A stretch of DNA of 56,430 bases from CAZLFQ01 sp964558975 (GTDB lineage: Bacteria; Pseudomonadota; Alphaproteobacteria; Rickettsiales; Midichloriaceae), in NCBI GenBank assembly GCA_964558975.1, contig CAZLFQ010000005.1:1-56430 (forward strand), in the 5' to 3' direction. The stretch's first letter is position 1. The number at the start of each line of letters is the position of its first letter. Shown here piece after piece: positions 26,468 through 34,962 of this stretch. The position numbers and the translations under genes are program-made. The notes beneath the pieces were generated by a model. That model was not told the origin of the DNA, did no database searches, and saw nothing but the letters and a program-made list of their open reading frames with translations.

Positions 26468-26884
26468 ATGCGTATAATACTAAAAACACTTATAATTGGT
26501 TATTTTTCAGCTGCATCTACACTTAGCTTTGCAGCAGATAAGTCTTGCAATGGATTGAATGAGTGTCCTGCGATTATCATTTCAAAATTACCAAAGGATA
26601 ATAAAGGTAAGATCGGTGACAATAGACTAGATGAAACTCTTGATAAGAAGCTTAAGTTATACGAAAAAAATAGGTCAAATAGATCATATGCAGACAGATA
26701 CGGCGTAAGTATAGATAAAGATGTATCCAGTTTCTATGGTGAATCGAGTAATCCAGCTTTAGGGGAACAAATCAAAAAATCTGATGATTTCAAAAAAGTC
26801 TATACTGGGCCTAAAGAAGCAAATAAAAACAATAAGAATATGGGGTTTAAACTGTCAATCCCGTTAGAAAGAGATAAAAAATAA
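26468..26884 (+). CDS. hypothetical secreted protein
   Basis: The 138-residue product has a signal peptide (MRIILKTLIIGYFSAASTLSFA, cleavage likely after SFA) and a mature part that is short, basic and low in hydrophobic residues. Two cysteines lie just after the cleavage site (CNGLNEC) and could form a disulfide. The rest is rich in Lys, Asp and Asn. I know no family. The stop overlaps the nfu start codon (TAATG), so the two share a transcript and are probably translationally coupled. That is odd, since one product is exported and the other cytoplasmic. Confidence 0.7.
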   Translation: MRIILKTLIIGYFSAASTLSFAADKSCNGLNECPAIIISKLPKDNKGKIGDNRLDETLDKKLKLYEKNRSNRSYADRYGVSIDKDVSSFYGESSNPALGEQIKKSDDFKKVYTGPKEANKNNKNMGFKLSIPLERDKK

Positions 26885-27426
26885 TGTTTATACAAACTAT
26901 TGAAACTCCAAACCCCGAAACTTTGAAATTCGTTCCGGGCGTAGAAATATTAAAGTCTGGCACACGCACTTATAATACTTCTGATTCATATGTAGATGCA
27001 CCTATTGTAGCATCTATCTTCAAAATTGAAGGCATCAAAGGTGTATTTTTAGGAAAAGATTTCATTTCTGTAACAAAAGCACCTGAGCAAGATTGGGAGT
27101 ATTTAAAACCTCTTACACTTGCGGCAATAATGGACCATTTTATGTCTGGCATGCCTGCTGTAGTTGAGAAAGAAGAAACATTAAAGGAAAAAATTGGTGA
27201 TGATGTTACGAACCAAATTATAGATATTATAGAAACCAGAGTACGACCTGCCGTTGCTCAAGATGGTGGCGATATTATCTTTAAAGACTTTAAAGATGGC
27301 GTAGTGTTCCTAGAATTACAAGGAGCATGCTCTGGTTGTCCAAGCTCAACTGTCACTTTAAAAAACGGCATTGAAAATATGTTGAAACACTATATACCTG
27401 AAGTTACAGAAGTAAGATCAGTATAG
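26884..27426 (+). CDS. Fe-S cluster scaffold protein Nfu
   Basis: Nfu proteins carry iron-sulfur clusters to target enzymes. The 180-residue product has the Nfu N-terminal domain (MFIQTIETPNPETLKFVPG) and the NifU C-terminal domain. The cluster-binding pair CSGC sits in GACSGCPSSTVTLKNGIENML, near residue 145. This is the mitochondrial/alphaproteobacterial NFU1 type, not the NfuA type with a degenerate A-type domain. It is translated from an ATG that overlaps the stop of the secreted protein gene. A VIT1/CCC1-type iron/manganese transporter gene follows after three bases, giving an iron theme. Confidence 0.93.
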   Translation: MFIQTIETPNPETLKFVPGVEILKSGTRTYNTSDSYVDAPIVASIFKIEGIKGVFLGKDFISVTKAPEQDWEYLKPLTLAAIMDHFMSGMPAVVEKEETLKEKIGDDVTNQIIDIIETRVRPAVAQDGGDIIFKDFKDGVVFLELQGACSGCPSSTVTLKNGIENMLKHYIPEVTEVRSV

Positions 27427-27429
27427 TTC

Positions 27430-28143
27430 ATGAACCATAACCACTCACACCAACACGAGCCCCAAGAAGAACATATCCAATCATCTGCGGCAATGCGAGA
27501 TTTTGTTATTGGCATGGCAGATGGCTTGACTGTTCCTTTTGCTTTAGTGGCAGGACTTAGTGGTGTCATAACTTCAACAGATTTAATAGTTGTTGCAGGT
27601 GGCGCAGAAATAGCGGCTGGCACCATCGCAATGGGTTTGGGTGGCTACCTCGCAGCACGTACTCAACGCGAGCATTACGATGCTGAACTGAAACGCGAAG
27701 AAAAAGAAATAGTAGACCTACCTCATATCGAAGAAAGAGAAACAGCAGAAATCTTGGCTGAATGGGGATTGGCAAAAAAACATATTCCAGCAGTGATTGC
27801 AGGGTTCAAAAAAAATCCTAAAAAATGGCGCGACTTTATGATGCGCTTTGAGCTTGGGTTAGAAAAGCCAGACAAATCTCGTGAACTTTATAGCCCACTA
27901 ACGATTGGATCGGCTTATACTCTTGGGGGAATAATTCCTTTGATGCCCTACATTATAATTGAGCATGATATCAATTTGGCGTTACATTATTCTGTTGTTG
28001 CAACAGTAATTTCACTCCTTGGGTTTGGGGCGTTTAAAGGATATTTCACTGGAGTATCTGCAATTAAATCTGCATTACATACTTGCACAATCGGTTGTAT
28101 AGCAGCAGCCAGTGCGTTTTATATAGCAAAATTAATTTCCTAA
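27430..28143 (+). CDS. VIT1/CCC1 family iron or manganese transporter
   Basis: The 237-residue membrane protein starts with a His-rich segment (MNHNHSHQHEPQEEH) and then the family block MRDFVIGMADGLTVPFALVAGL. The MGLGGYLAARTQREHYDAEL segment and a charged cytoplasmic region with several Glu residues follow; in relatives this region binds metal. Three more membrane helices complete the usual five. Family members move Fe2+ or Mn2+ out of the cytosol. The gene starts three bases after nfu, suggesting joint use in iron homeostasis. Metal specificity cannot be read from the sequence. Confidence 0.88.
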   Translation: MNHNHSHQHEPQEEHIQSSAAMRDFVIGMADGLTVPFALVAGLSGVITSTDLIVVAGGAEIAAGTIAMGLGGYLAARTQREHYDAELKREEKEIVDLPHIEERETAEILAEWGLAKKHIPAVIAGFKKNPKKWRDFMMRFELGLEKPDKSRELYSPLTIGSAYTLGGIIPLMPYIIIEHDINLALHYSVVATVISLLGFGAFKGYFTGVSAIKSALHTCTIGCIAAASAFYIAKLIS

Positions 28144-28207
28144 AAAATCACTTCTCAAAAGATTGATTATCATTATTCTAATTTGTACCTAATATTTTGG
28201 AATCAAA

Positions 28208-29155
28208 ATGTATCAATCAAAACCTACAAATTTCAACCCTATTATCACTCATGGTTCTTCACAAAACTTTGAATCTGTTTATGCAGAAATTAAACAAGAA
28301 ATTTTGAATGAAGGTGATAAAGATGACTCTACCGCAACTGAAAGATTTCAAATTTTAGAAGAATTTGCACAATTTAATTTTGGTAAATTTTTAATTTTAA
28401 ACAAGGGGATTAACGGGTACTGGACACGCTATATGGTACTTCATCCCCAAGAAGGCCGATTATCTGGTAAAAACGACACTAACAAATATTTTTGCAAGCG
28501 TGAATCATGGTTACTTGATAGAGCCCCTAGCGTACTTGCTACACAAGAAAGATTTTTTAACTTCCAAAGATTATTACAAAACCATGTAAAAGAGAATGTA
28601 CATCTTGCATCTGCACCTTGCGGACTTATGGATGATTTACTTGGACTCAATTATTTTGGAGTAACTAACTTCACACTAACAGGAATTGACCTTGATGAAG
28701 ATAGCTTGAAATATGCAAAAGAGAATGCAAAGCAAAATAAATTAGAAAAACATTGCAATTTTCTACAAGAGAATGTTTGGAGCTTAGGTATCAAAGAAGA
28801 ATATGATGTTATTACAAGCAATGGTTTAAACTTCTACGAGCCTGATAATGATAGAGTTATAGAATTATATAGAGAATTTCATAAAGCACTAAAACCAAAT
28901 GGCTCTTTGATTTCTAGTTTCATGACACCTCCACCTGCAAAAGGTATAAGATCACCGTGGGACGCAAAACAAATTAATGCTGAAGATTTAAGAATTCAAA
29001 AAATCATTTTTGCTTATATACTAAAAGCACGTTGGCAAACTGCATATAGAACTGAGGAAGAAACTCAGGCACAACTAAATAAAGCTGGGTTTAGAGATAT
29101 AAGATTTATTTATGACCGTCAAAGAATGTTTCCAACTTTCGTTGCTCTAAAGTAG
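28208..29155 (+). CDS. class I SAM-dependent methyltransferase, unknown substrate
   Basis: The 315-residue protein has a Rossmann methyltransferase core. The glycine loop is degenerate (ASAPCGLMDDLLGL). It is followed by the acidic motif GIDLDEDSLKYAKENAKQ, then DVITSNGLNFYEPDNDRVIELY and a strand with ALKPNGSLISSFMTPP. The extra N-terminal 100 residues (with GINGYWTRYMVLHPQ) are not typical of housekeeping methyltransferases. Similar proteins occur in intracellular bacteria, but this is from memory. The neighbouring ankyrin-repeat gene raises the possibility of a role in host interaction. The target is unknown. Confidence 0.75.
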   Translation: MYQSKPTNFNPIITHGSSQNFESVYAEIKQEILNEGDKDDSTATERFQILEEFAQFNFGKFLILNKGINGYWTRYMVLHPQEGRLSGKNDTNKYFCKRESWLLDRAPSVLATQERFFNFQRLLQNHVKENVHLASAPCGLMDDLLGLNYFGVTNFTLTGIDLDEDSLKYAKENAKQNKLEKHCNFLQENVWSLGIKEEYDVITSNGLNFYEPDNDRVIELYREFHKALKPNGSLISSFMTPPPAKGIRSPWDAKQINAEDLRIQKIIFAYILKARWQTAYRTEEETQAQLNKAGFRDIRFIYDRQRMFPTFVALK

Positions 29156-29188
29156 CCTTATAAATATATAGGCTACATATATAATATA

Positions 29189-30709
29189 ATGCACAACAAG
29201 CCACCTGCACACCATATTCTAAAAATAACAGGCCCTGGCGGTGCGGCGTGGGGCTCAAAATATGTTGAAGAAATTGTTCGCACCTTCGCACAGAGTGATA
29301 CAGCAGTATTCAGAGCAGGAGATGGCACTAGTGGCATAAGCCTAGATAGCATTCGTAATGAATCTCGTGCCTTTGCATTCACACGCAATCAGAAGATGGT
29401 TCTTATGACATTTCATGGAACTAGAGATGAGAGTGGTACGCATCTAGTAGAGATTGCCAAAGGTGAATTATCTTATACAAGTGCAATATTTCGAATCATA
29501 AATGAGTGGGTATCTTCACCAATATATTTATTCCTAGCAAGCTGTTATGGAGGTGCTTGCGAAGCTGATCTAACATATCTTCCTCCAGGATCTATCATGT
29601 TCACCACTGCCTCAAAAGATGGTAAAGGCTATGGAGCAGATGGTAAATTCATTGCAGAAGCCCTTAATCACTTTCTGTCAGATGGCACCCCAATTGAGTT
29701 AGCTATGTACTTAATGGCCTATTCTTATTTGGCACATCATAAAAGTTTTTTGGGCAACCATCCAACACTAATCATTCGAGGATATGGGGAAATAATACAA
29801 AAACCTTTCACAAGTTTTGAAAAAGTAAGAATAGAATCGCCCCTTCGAACTCAAACTTTAATTGAAGCACTTTTAAATTCTCCTTATTCTGTTTTGCTTA
29901 ATAAAGCTAAGGAACTTCTTGAAACACCCAGTGGCACTCCACGAGCATCTTTAGTCAATAAACTACCACTAATGAACAGAATTGCTGCTCATACAACTGG
30001 CGCATCGCTTGCTCAATTCACAATCGACAATAAATTAGAATCTATTTTAACAAGCGCATTACAAAATTCCTCACTATTATTTTGGTTCACTCAGAATCAG
30101 GAACAAATGATTGCTCAAGCAAGAACTCACAATATTAAGAACAAGTCCTTACTGCGCCTTGCAATAAGATTAGGTAAATTTGACTTCGCCATTTATTTAA
30201 TAAAACAAGGTGTGAGTTTCGCAGATTTAAAAATCAATGATTTTCCTATTATATTTTTTGCAACGGATAATGTAGGTTTACTTGAAGCTCTTATAGAGCG
30301 TGGGGTTAATTTCAATGTTGCTGCACCAGAAACAGGTGACACCCCCCTACACAGAGCTAACCTCGAATGCTCAAGAATATTACTGGCAAATGGCGCCAAC
30401 CCTAATCAAGTAAATAACGATGGATATACTGTTGTTCATTCAACCATCGCACAAAATGATGTTGAAAAATTTGCACTTCTATACATACAGAGAAATACTG
30501 ATAAATCGATTACAACACCTAGTGGCCAAGGTTACTTTAATTATGCTGAATCTTTAGGTCGCCAAGATATAATGACAAAAATGAGAGAACAAGCTCCAAC
30601 CCCTTCACAACCAAAGAGAAAATTTGATGATGAAGGCGACGCACTTCGAAAAAAATTAATGATCAAACTTGGGCCTTTTAAATCGCAATCACCCTCACGC
30701 GGCAACTAA
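29189..30709 (+). CDS. ankyrin-repeat protein with possible clan-CD protease-like N-terminal domain
   Basis: The 506-residue protein has no signal peptide. Its N-terminal 200 residues look like an alpha/beta domain with a hydrophobic strand ending in MTFHGT (H76). A second strand ends in LFLASCYGGAC (C119). The order His-Gly, then Ser-Cys-x-Gly-Gly, is that of clan CD cysteine peptidases (caspase, gingipain, CHAT, separase type). Residues about 310-475 contain ankyrin-like units, for example ETGDTPLHRANLECSRILLANGANPNQVNNDG (given here as the stretch around residues 387-418). The tail is basic and resembles a nuclear localisation or secretion signal (PKRKFDDEGDALRKK). It is a candidate effector; protease activity is unproven. 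Confidence 0.7.
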   Translation: MHNKPPAHHILKITGPGGAAWGSKYVEEIVRTFAQSDTAVFRAGDGTSGISLDSIRNESRAFAFTRNQKMVLMTFHGTRDESGTHLVEIAKGELSYTSAIFRIINEWVSSPIYLFLASCYGGACEADLTYLPPGSIMFTTASKDGKGYGADGKFIAEALNHFLSDGTPIELAMYLMAYSYLAHHKSFLGNHPTLIIRGYGEIIQKPFTSFEKVRIESPLRTQTLIEALLNSPYSVLLNKAKELLETPSGTPRASLVNKLPLMNRIAAHTTGASLAQFTIDNKLESILTSALQNSSLLFWFTQNQEQMIAQARTHNIKNKSLLRLAIRLGKFDFAIYLIKQGVSFADLKINDFPIIFFATDNVGLLEALIERGVNFNVAAPETGDTPLHRANLECSRILLANGANPNQVNNDGYTVVHSTIAQNDVEKFALLYIQRNTDKSITTPSGQGYFNYAESLGRQDIMTKMREQAPTPSQPKRKFDDEGDALRKKLMIKLGPFKSQSPSRGN

Positions 30710-30716
30710 TTTCAAT

Positions 30717-32021
30717 TTATTTTGTATTAGTTTGCTTTGGTTTCTTTTTTGTTTTCAACTGTATAATCTTAACCTTAGCAATCTTATTGTGCTGGCGTTT
30801 TAGAATCTTGATTTTGAATCCTGGTATCTTAAAACTTTCTCCGATAGAAGGAACTTTTTGCGCTATGTGGAATACTAAACCACCCACTGTGGATGCCTCT
30901 TCATCACTAATATTCCAATGCATCTGTCTATTGAGATCGCGAATACTCACATCCCCATCAACCGATATCGACCCATCAGGATTTTTCTTAATAGAATTTT
31001 TAATTCCTTGATCATATTCATCTTCAATATGCCCAACTACTTCTTCCAAAATATCTTCCAGAGTGATTAATCCTAAAAGCTCGCCGTACTCATCAACAAC
31101 AAGTGCGAAATGCGATTGCTGCTCTCTAAAAGCATTTAATTGTTTTTTTAATGTAGTGATATTGGGTATAAACCATGGCTTTCTAATTATTTTCTCAATA
31201 TCTTTTTTTGACACATTGTTTTTTTTGACACGCAACAAACGTACAACATCTTTAACGTGTATCACTCCAACTATATTATCGGGCTCATCTTTCCATAATG
31301 GAATTCTTGAATGCGTTGTAGAAATAACTTGTGATATAATATCATCAGGTTCTTCATCGATATCTATGCTTTCCATATCATTTCTATGGATCATTATTTC
31401 GTTAACAGTTATTTTTTCTAGGTCAATAATCCCACCAATCATGTACCTGTCTTCTGAAATCACCAAGCCTTCTTCATGATGATATTCCAATGCACCACGC
31501 ATAATTTCTAGACCACTCATCTTCTCCTCTTTCTTGGTTGGCGAAGTAAATACTCTAAGTGTTGCGTTCACTAAGATCTGGATTGTTGTTGTAATAGGAG
31601 AAAATATTTTTGAAATGAACATGAAAAATGGAGCTACAAATAAAGAGAGCTTTTCTGCGTTTCTAACAGCATATGTTTTAGGTAAAATTTCCCCATAAAT
31701 CATAATCAAAATAGTCATAATTAACGTAGAAATTGCTAATGCTTGGCCACTATCACCAAAATAATCAATAGATAGTCCAGAAGCAATTGTAGCACATGCT
31801 GTATTCACAAAAGTGTTTAACAACATCATTGCACCAATCATTCTCTCCCTATCTTCTCGAAGTTTAGAAAGAGTGATTGCTCTCTTATTTCCATCCAGTT
31901 TCAATTTGTGAATTTTCGAACGAGATGCGCTAAGAATTCCAATTTCAGAACCTGAGAAAAAAGCCGACAAAGCTAGTAGAACAATAACAAGGACGCCTTG
32001 TATAACATATGAGTCAAACAT
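30717..32021 (-). CDS. CNNM/CorC family protein (DUF21-CBS-CorC_HlyC)
   Basis: The 434-residue protein has the full domain order of the family. Four membrane segments of the DUF21 domain come first (ALSAFFSGSEIGILSASRSKI near the start). A CBS pair follows (MIHRNDMESIDIDEEPDDII; HFALVVDEYGELLGLITLEDILEEVVG), and then a C-terminal transporter-associated domain (DGDVSIRDLNRQM). Members are proposed magnesium or cobalt exporters; relatives called HlyC/CorC or TlyC are common in Rickettsiales. Its ATG follows directly on the stop of the M14-like gene, so the two form an operon. It converges with the ankyrin gene across seven bases. Confidence 0.9.
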   Translation of the reverse strand: MFDSYVIQGVLVIVLLALSAFFSGSEIGILSASRSKIHKLKLDGNKRAITLSKLREDRERMIGAMMLLNTFVNTACATIASGLSIDYFGDSGQALAISTLIMTILIMIYGEILPKTYAVRNAEKLSLFVAPFFMFISKIFSPITTTIQILVNATLRVFTSPTKKEEKMSGLEIMRGALEYHHEEGLVISEDRYMIGGIIDLEKITVNEIMIHRNDMESIDIDEEPDDIISQVISTTHSRIPLWKDEPDNIVGVIHVKDVVRLLRVKKNNVSKKDIEKIIRKPWFIPNITTLKKQLNAFREQQSHFALVVDEYGELLGLITLEDILEEVVGHIEDEYDQGIKNSIKKNPDGSISVDGDVSIRDLNRQMHWNISDEEASTVGGLVFHIAQKVPSIGESFKIPGFKIKILKRQHNKIAKVKIIQLKTKKKPKQTNTK

Positions 32022-33050
32022 CTATTTCCTCATGAACCAATCTTCGTTTTCGATATCGATATCCGAATCTGAAACAATTTGTTGATCATCAATAATTTTC
32101 ATTTCCTCTAACGTTGCAATGTGAAATAAAGCATTTCCTCTATTCACCAGCGGCATAGTAACGCCACCAATTATGATACCCGGTTTTGACGCGTAGACTC
32201 CCATCTTTCTCGCACCAAATGGATCAGAAATAACTCCCAGCAAATCGCCTTGCTGAACGAATGAACCAAGTTTTTTTACAGTTCGCAGGCTACCACTGTT
32301 TTGCGCACGAATCCAGTGGCTTGACTTTGCTGTCATAACTGTTCTTGCCTGAAGAGAATCCTCATTTTTTTTGAGCATTTTAAGTTCTTGCATAACATTC
32401 AAAATTCCATGCACTGCAATATTAATTGCATACTCATCGAATCTCAGAGCCTCGCCACCTTCAAACAATAATGTTTTAATTCCTTTATCATGCGCTGCCT
32501 TGCGCAAAGTTCCAGATCTATGTGGAGAGTTAATAATTACAGGCGCACCAAATGCCTGTGCTAACTTCAATTCAACAGGGTCACCTAACGCAAGCCTTAC
32601 TTGAGGAAAATTATCTCTATGTATTGCTCCAGAGTGAATATCAATGCCATATTCACATTTGTACACTATCTCTTGTAGGAAAGTGTTTGCAATCCTTGCC
32701 GCCAAAGAACCATCAGCCGAGCCTGGGAAGCAACGATTCATGTCTCTTCTATCAGGCAGGTATCTTATATTATTGTTATAACCAAATGGGTTCACTATTG
32801 GAATACCAATCAATGTACCTTTAATATTTTTCAACTCTTTTCTATTGAGAATTCTTTTTACAATTTCAACGCCAATAACTTCATCTCCGTGAATTGCGCC
32901 AGAAATAAACATTGTTGGCCCATCATCCTGACCACGAATAACTTCCACTGGAATTGACATCTGTGTGTAGTCAAAAAGTGTGGCCACAGGTATTTCAAAC
33001 CTTTTGCGCTCACCTATTGCCACTTTATTACCAGCTACTTCAAAAGTCAT
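32022..33050 (-). CDS. succinylglutamate desuccinylase/aspartoacylase-like M14 enzyme
   Basis: The 342-residue protein belongs to the zinc-dependent AstE/AspA branch of the M14 peptidase fold. The zinc site is seen in SGAIHGDEVIGVEIVKRIL (His and Glu) and a later His in YGIDIHSGAIHRDNFPQV. NPFGYNNNIRYLPDRRDMNRCFPG is the substrate-binding block, and LLFEGGEALRFDEYAI carries a probable catalytic Glu. The C-terminal 100 residues form a beta-rich domain (GSFVQQGDLLGVISDPFG) like a biotinyl/lipoyl-type barrel. Its true substrate is unknown. It is directly followed by the CNNM gene. Confidence 0.88.
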   Translation of the reverse strand: MTFEVAGNKVAIGERKRFEIPVATLFDYTQMSIPVEVIRGQDDGPTMFISGAIHGDEVIGVEIVKRILNRKELKNIKGTLIGIPIVNPFGYNNNIRYLPDRRDMNRCFPGSADGSLAARIANTFLQEIVYKCEYGIDIHSGAIHRDNFPQVRLALGDPVELKLAQAFGAPVIINSPHRSGTLRKAAHDKGIKTLLFEGGEALRFDEYAINIAVHGILNVMQELKMLKKNEDSLQARTVMTAKSSHWIRAQNSGSLRTVKKLGSFVQQGDLLGVISDPFGARKMGVYASKPGIIIGGVTMPLVNRGNALFHIATLEEMKIIDDQQIVSDSDIDIENEDWFMRK

Positions 33051-33113
33051 TTTTTAGCCGAAATTACTTTATATAATAATAGATTATATCAAATACCACA
33101 CCACACAAGTTTT

Positions 33114-33797
33114 TTAGGATTTTTGAGATAATAATTGCTTTTGCATTTCTTTACCAAGACGCTCGATCGCATAGCGTAGCATTGTTCGTGGCATTTTTGC
33201 TTTATGTTTTTCTAAAAATTTTAACAAAATCGATTCATCTTTTTTCCCAAGTTCGCGCAACATCCAACCAGTTGCTTTATGAATCAAATCATGAGTATCG
33301 TTCAGTAAAATTTCTGCAAGCCTAAGCGTCCAGTCGTACTGATTGTTTCTAATAAAATACCAAGTTGAAACAATAGCTACTCTGCGATGCCACATATTTT
33401 TAGATTTAGCTAAAGTCAGTAAAAAGCTTTTATCTGAATTTAACAAATGCTTACCAACAATTAAATGTGCAGATGCATCAACCAAATTCCAATTATTTGC
33501 GTGATCTAAATTTTTAATATAAAAATCAAAAACTGCTTTGGGAGAACTCTCATATTTTTCTACGAGCAGTACCAAAGCTAAAAAGCGTTCTTCATTATAC
33601 GGAGAAAGCAATATACTCTCTATTTCACCCAATTCTAAATGATAGTAATTTTTTGCTACTTTGCGAATTTCAGGAATGGAAACTCCTAAGAATTTATCGT
33701 GCTCGGCATATTCCCCTTTGCCAGTTTTAAAAAATCGCTTAGCGCCTTCTGCAGACTCTTTACTTGCTAATTTTCTTAGTGCTTTTGATGCTTCCAT
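33114..33797 (-). CDS. AlkD-like DNA alkylation repair protein
   Basis: The 227-residue product is all-helical with HEAT-like repeats and matches the AlkD/AlkC-type family. It shows FLGVSIPEIRKVAKNYYHL near residue 37, then NWNLVDASAHLIVG, WHRRVAIVSTWYFIR and HKATGWMLRELGKKD. The last of these is a conserved AlkD block with the WMLRE(V/L)GK pattern. Members excise cationic alkylated bases without base flipping. The gene begins two bases before the end of the old yellow enzyme gene, so the two are cotranscribed. Together with Ogt it gives two alkylation repair routes in the window. Confidence 0.9.
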   Translation of the reverse strand: MEASKALRKLASKESAEGAKRFFKTGKGEYAEHDKFLGVSIPEIRKVAKNYYHLELGEIESILLSPYNEERFLALVLLVEKYESSPKAVFDFYIKNLDHANNWNLVDASAHLIVGKHLLNSDKSFLLTLAKSKNMWHRRVAIVSTWYFIRNNQYDWTLRLAEILLNDTHDLIHKATGWMLRELGKKDESILLKFLEKHKAKMPRTMLRYAIERLGKEMQKQLLSQKS

Positions 33798-33799
33798 AA

Positions 33800-34858
33800 T
33801 TAAGAATTGGCAGCAGGATAATCGATATAACCTTTCTCACCACCTGTATAAAAATATCTTTTGTCAGGTTGCGCTAGGGGGATATTGTTTTGTAATCTAT
33901 ATACTAAATCTGGGTTGGAAATAAATGCTGAACCAAAACAAATCAAGTCAGCATGATTTTCATCAAGTAATTTCGTTGCAACTTCTTTTGTTATCCCTTC
34001 ATTTGAGATAAACACGCCTTTGAAATTCTCTCTCATTTTATAAGAAATGTGTAATGAGGAAGCATCAGACTCCACTAAATGAATATATGCCAATGGTATA
34101 CTATCCAATGCCTTGGCAACTTTTGCAAAGTGTTCAGCAGGGTTGCTATCACTCATGCTATTAAAGCTAGAAACAGGCGAGAATCTTATTCCAATTTTAT
34201 GATCGCCAAATTCATCAATAGACGCTTGTAAAACTTCCATGGCAAAACGCATCCTATTTTCAAGTGATCCACCATATTTATCTTGGCGTTGGTTTGTTCC
34301 ATCGCGCAAAAATTGATCTATTAAGTATCCGTTTGCAGCATGAATTTCAATGCCATCGAATCCTGCTAGCTTAGCATTTTTGGCTGCATTTCTAAATTGC
34401 GCAACAACATCTTGAACTTCATTTTCTAACAAAACTCTTGGTTGCTCATATGCCGCCATTTTATAGCTTGAGTTCATAACATTTCCTTCGGGTGCTTTGT
34501 CACACGAAGAAACAGGCTGCTCTCCAGTTACGGAACTGTGTGCCACACGCCCAGTATGGAATAGTTGTATAAATATTTTGCCACCTTTCTCATGTACGGC
34601 TTTTGTAACTTTTTTCCATGCCGCAACTTGATCATCATTCCAAATTCCGGGAATATTCATGTACCCAGCACCTTGTTTCGAAACAGCCACAGCTTCTGTG
34701 ATGATCAAACCTGCAGTTGCACGTTGCGAGTAATAAGTAGCTGCCATATCCGTTTGAACATTATCAACTGATGCCCTAGATCTCGTCATTGGCGCCATTA
34801 CTATTCGGTTAGCCAGCTTAATACCGTTTAAGTCAAAATTTTGAAAAAGTGATGTCAT
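33800..34858 (-). CDS. old yellow enzyme family NADH:flavin oxidoreductase
   Basis: The 352-residue protein is an FMN-dependent ene-reductase with a TIM-barrel fold. It starts with LFQNFDLNGIKLANRIVMAPMTRSRA and has the active-site block HEKGGKIFIQLFHTGRVAH. A later motif reads DGIEIHAANGYLIDQFLRDGTNQRQDKYGG, in which HAAN is the pair that binds the carbonyl of the substrate (around residues 172-202). NemA-type enzymes reduce activated alkenes, quinones and nitro compounds. The gene is first in an operon with the AlkD-like gene, which suggests joint defence against electrophiles. A candidate promoter lies in the divergent gap with gmk. Confidence 0.93.
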   Translation of the reverse strand: MTSLFQNFDLNGIKLANRIVMAPMTRSRASVDNVQTDMAATYYSQRATAGLIITEAVAVSKQGAGYMNIPGIWNDDQVAAWKKVTKAVHEKGGKIFIQLFHTGRVAHSSVTGEQPVSSCDKAPEGNVMNSSYKMAAYEQPRVLLENEVQDVVAQFRNAAKNAKLAGFDGIEIHAANGYLIDQFLRDGTNQRQDKYGGSLENRMRFAMEVLQASIDEFGDHKIGIRFSPVSSFNSMSDSNPAEHFAKVAKALDSIPLAYIHLVESDASSLHISYKMRENFKGVFISNEGITKEVATKLLDENHADLICFGSAFISNPDLVYRLQNNIPLAQPDKRYFYTGGEKGYIDYPAANS

Positions 34859-34878
34859 TATGTTTTTTTAATTTTCAG

Positions 34879-34907
34879 TACATAGATATTACTGCAAACA
34901 TCATCAA
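34879..34907 (-). promoter_or_regulatory. candidate promoter for the old yellow enzyme gene
   Basis: On the minus strand TTGATG (34907-34902) is followed after 17 bases by TATGTA (34884-34879), 21 bases ahead of the start codon. It lies beside the gmk promoter, so the two would compete for polymerase. Confidence 0.4.
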
Positions 34908-34909
34908 TC

Positions 34910-34938
34910 TTGCAATAAATAAAAGTTTCTGCTATAAA
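34910..34938 (+). promoter_or_regulatory. gmk sigma70 promoter
   Basis: TTGCAA (34910-34915) and TATAAA (34933-34938) are separated by exactly 17 bases. Transcription would start near 34945, giving an 18-base leader before ATG 34963. Confidence 0.6.
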
Positions 34939-34962
34939 ATAAAAAAGCAATAATCACGAAAA

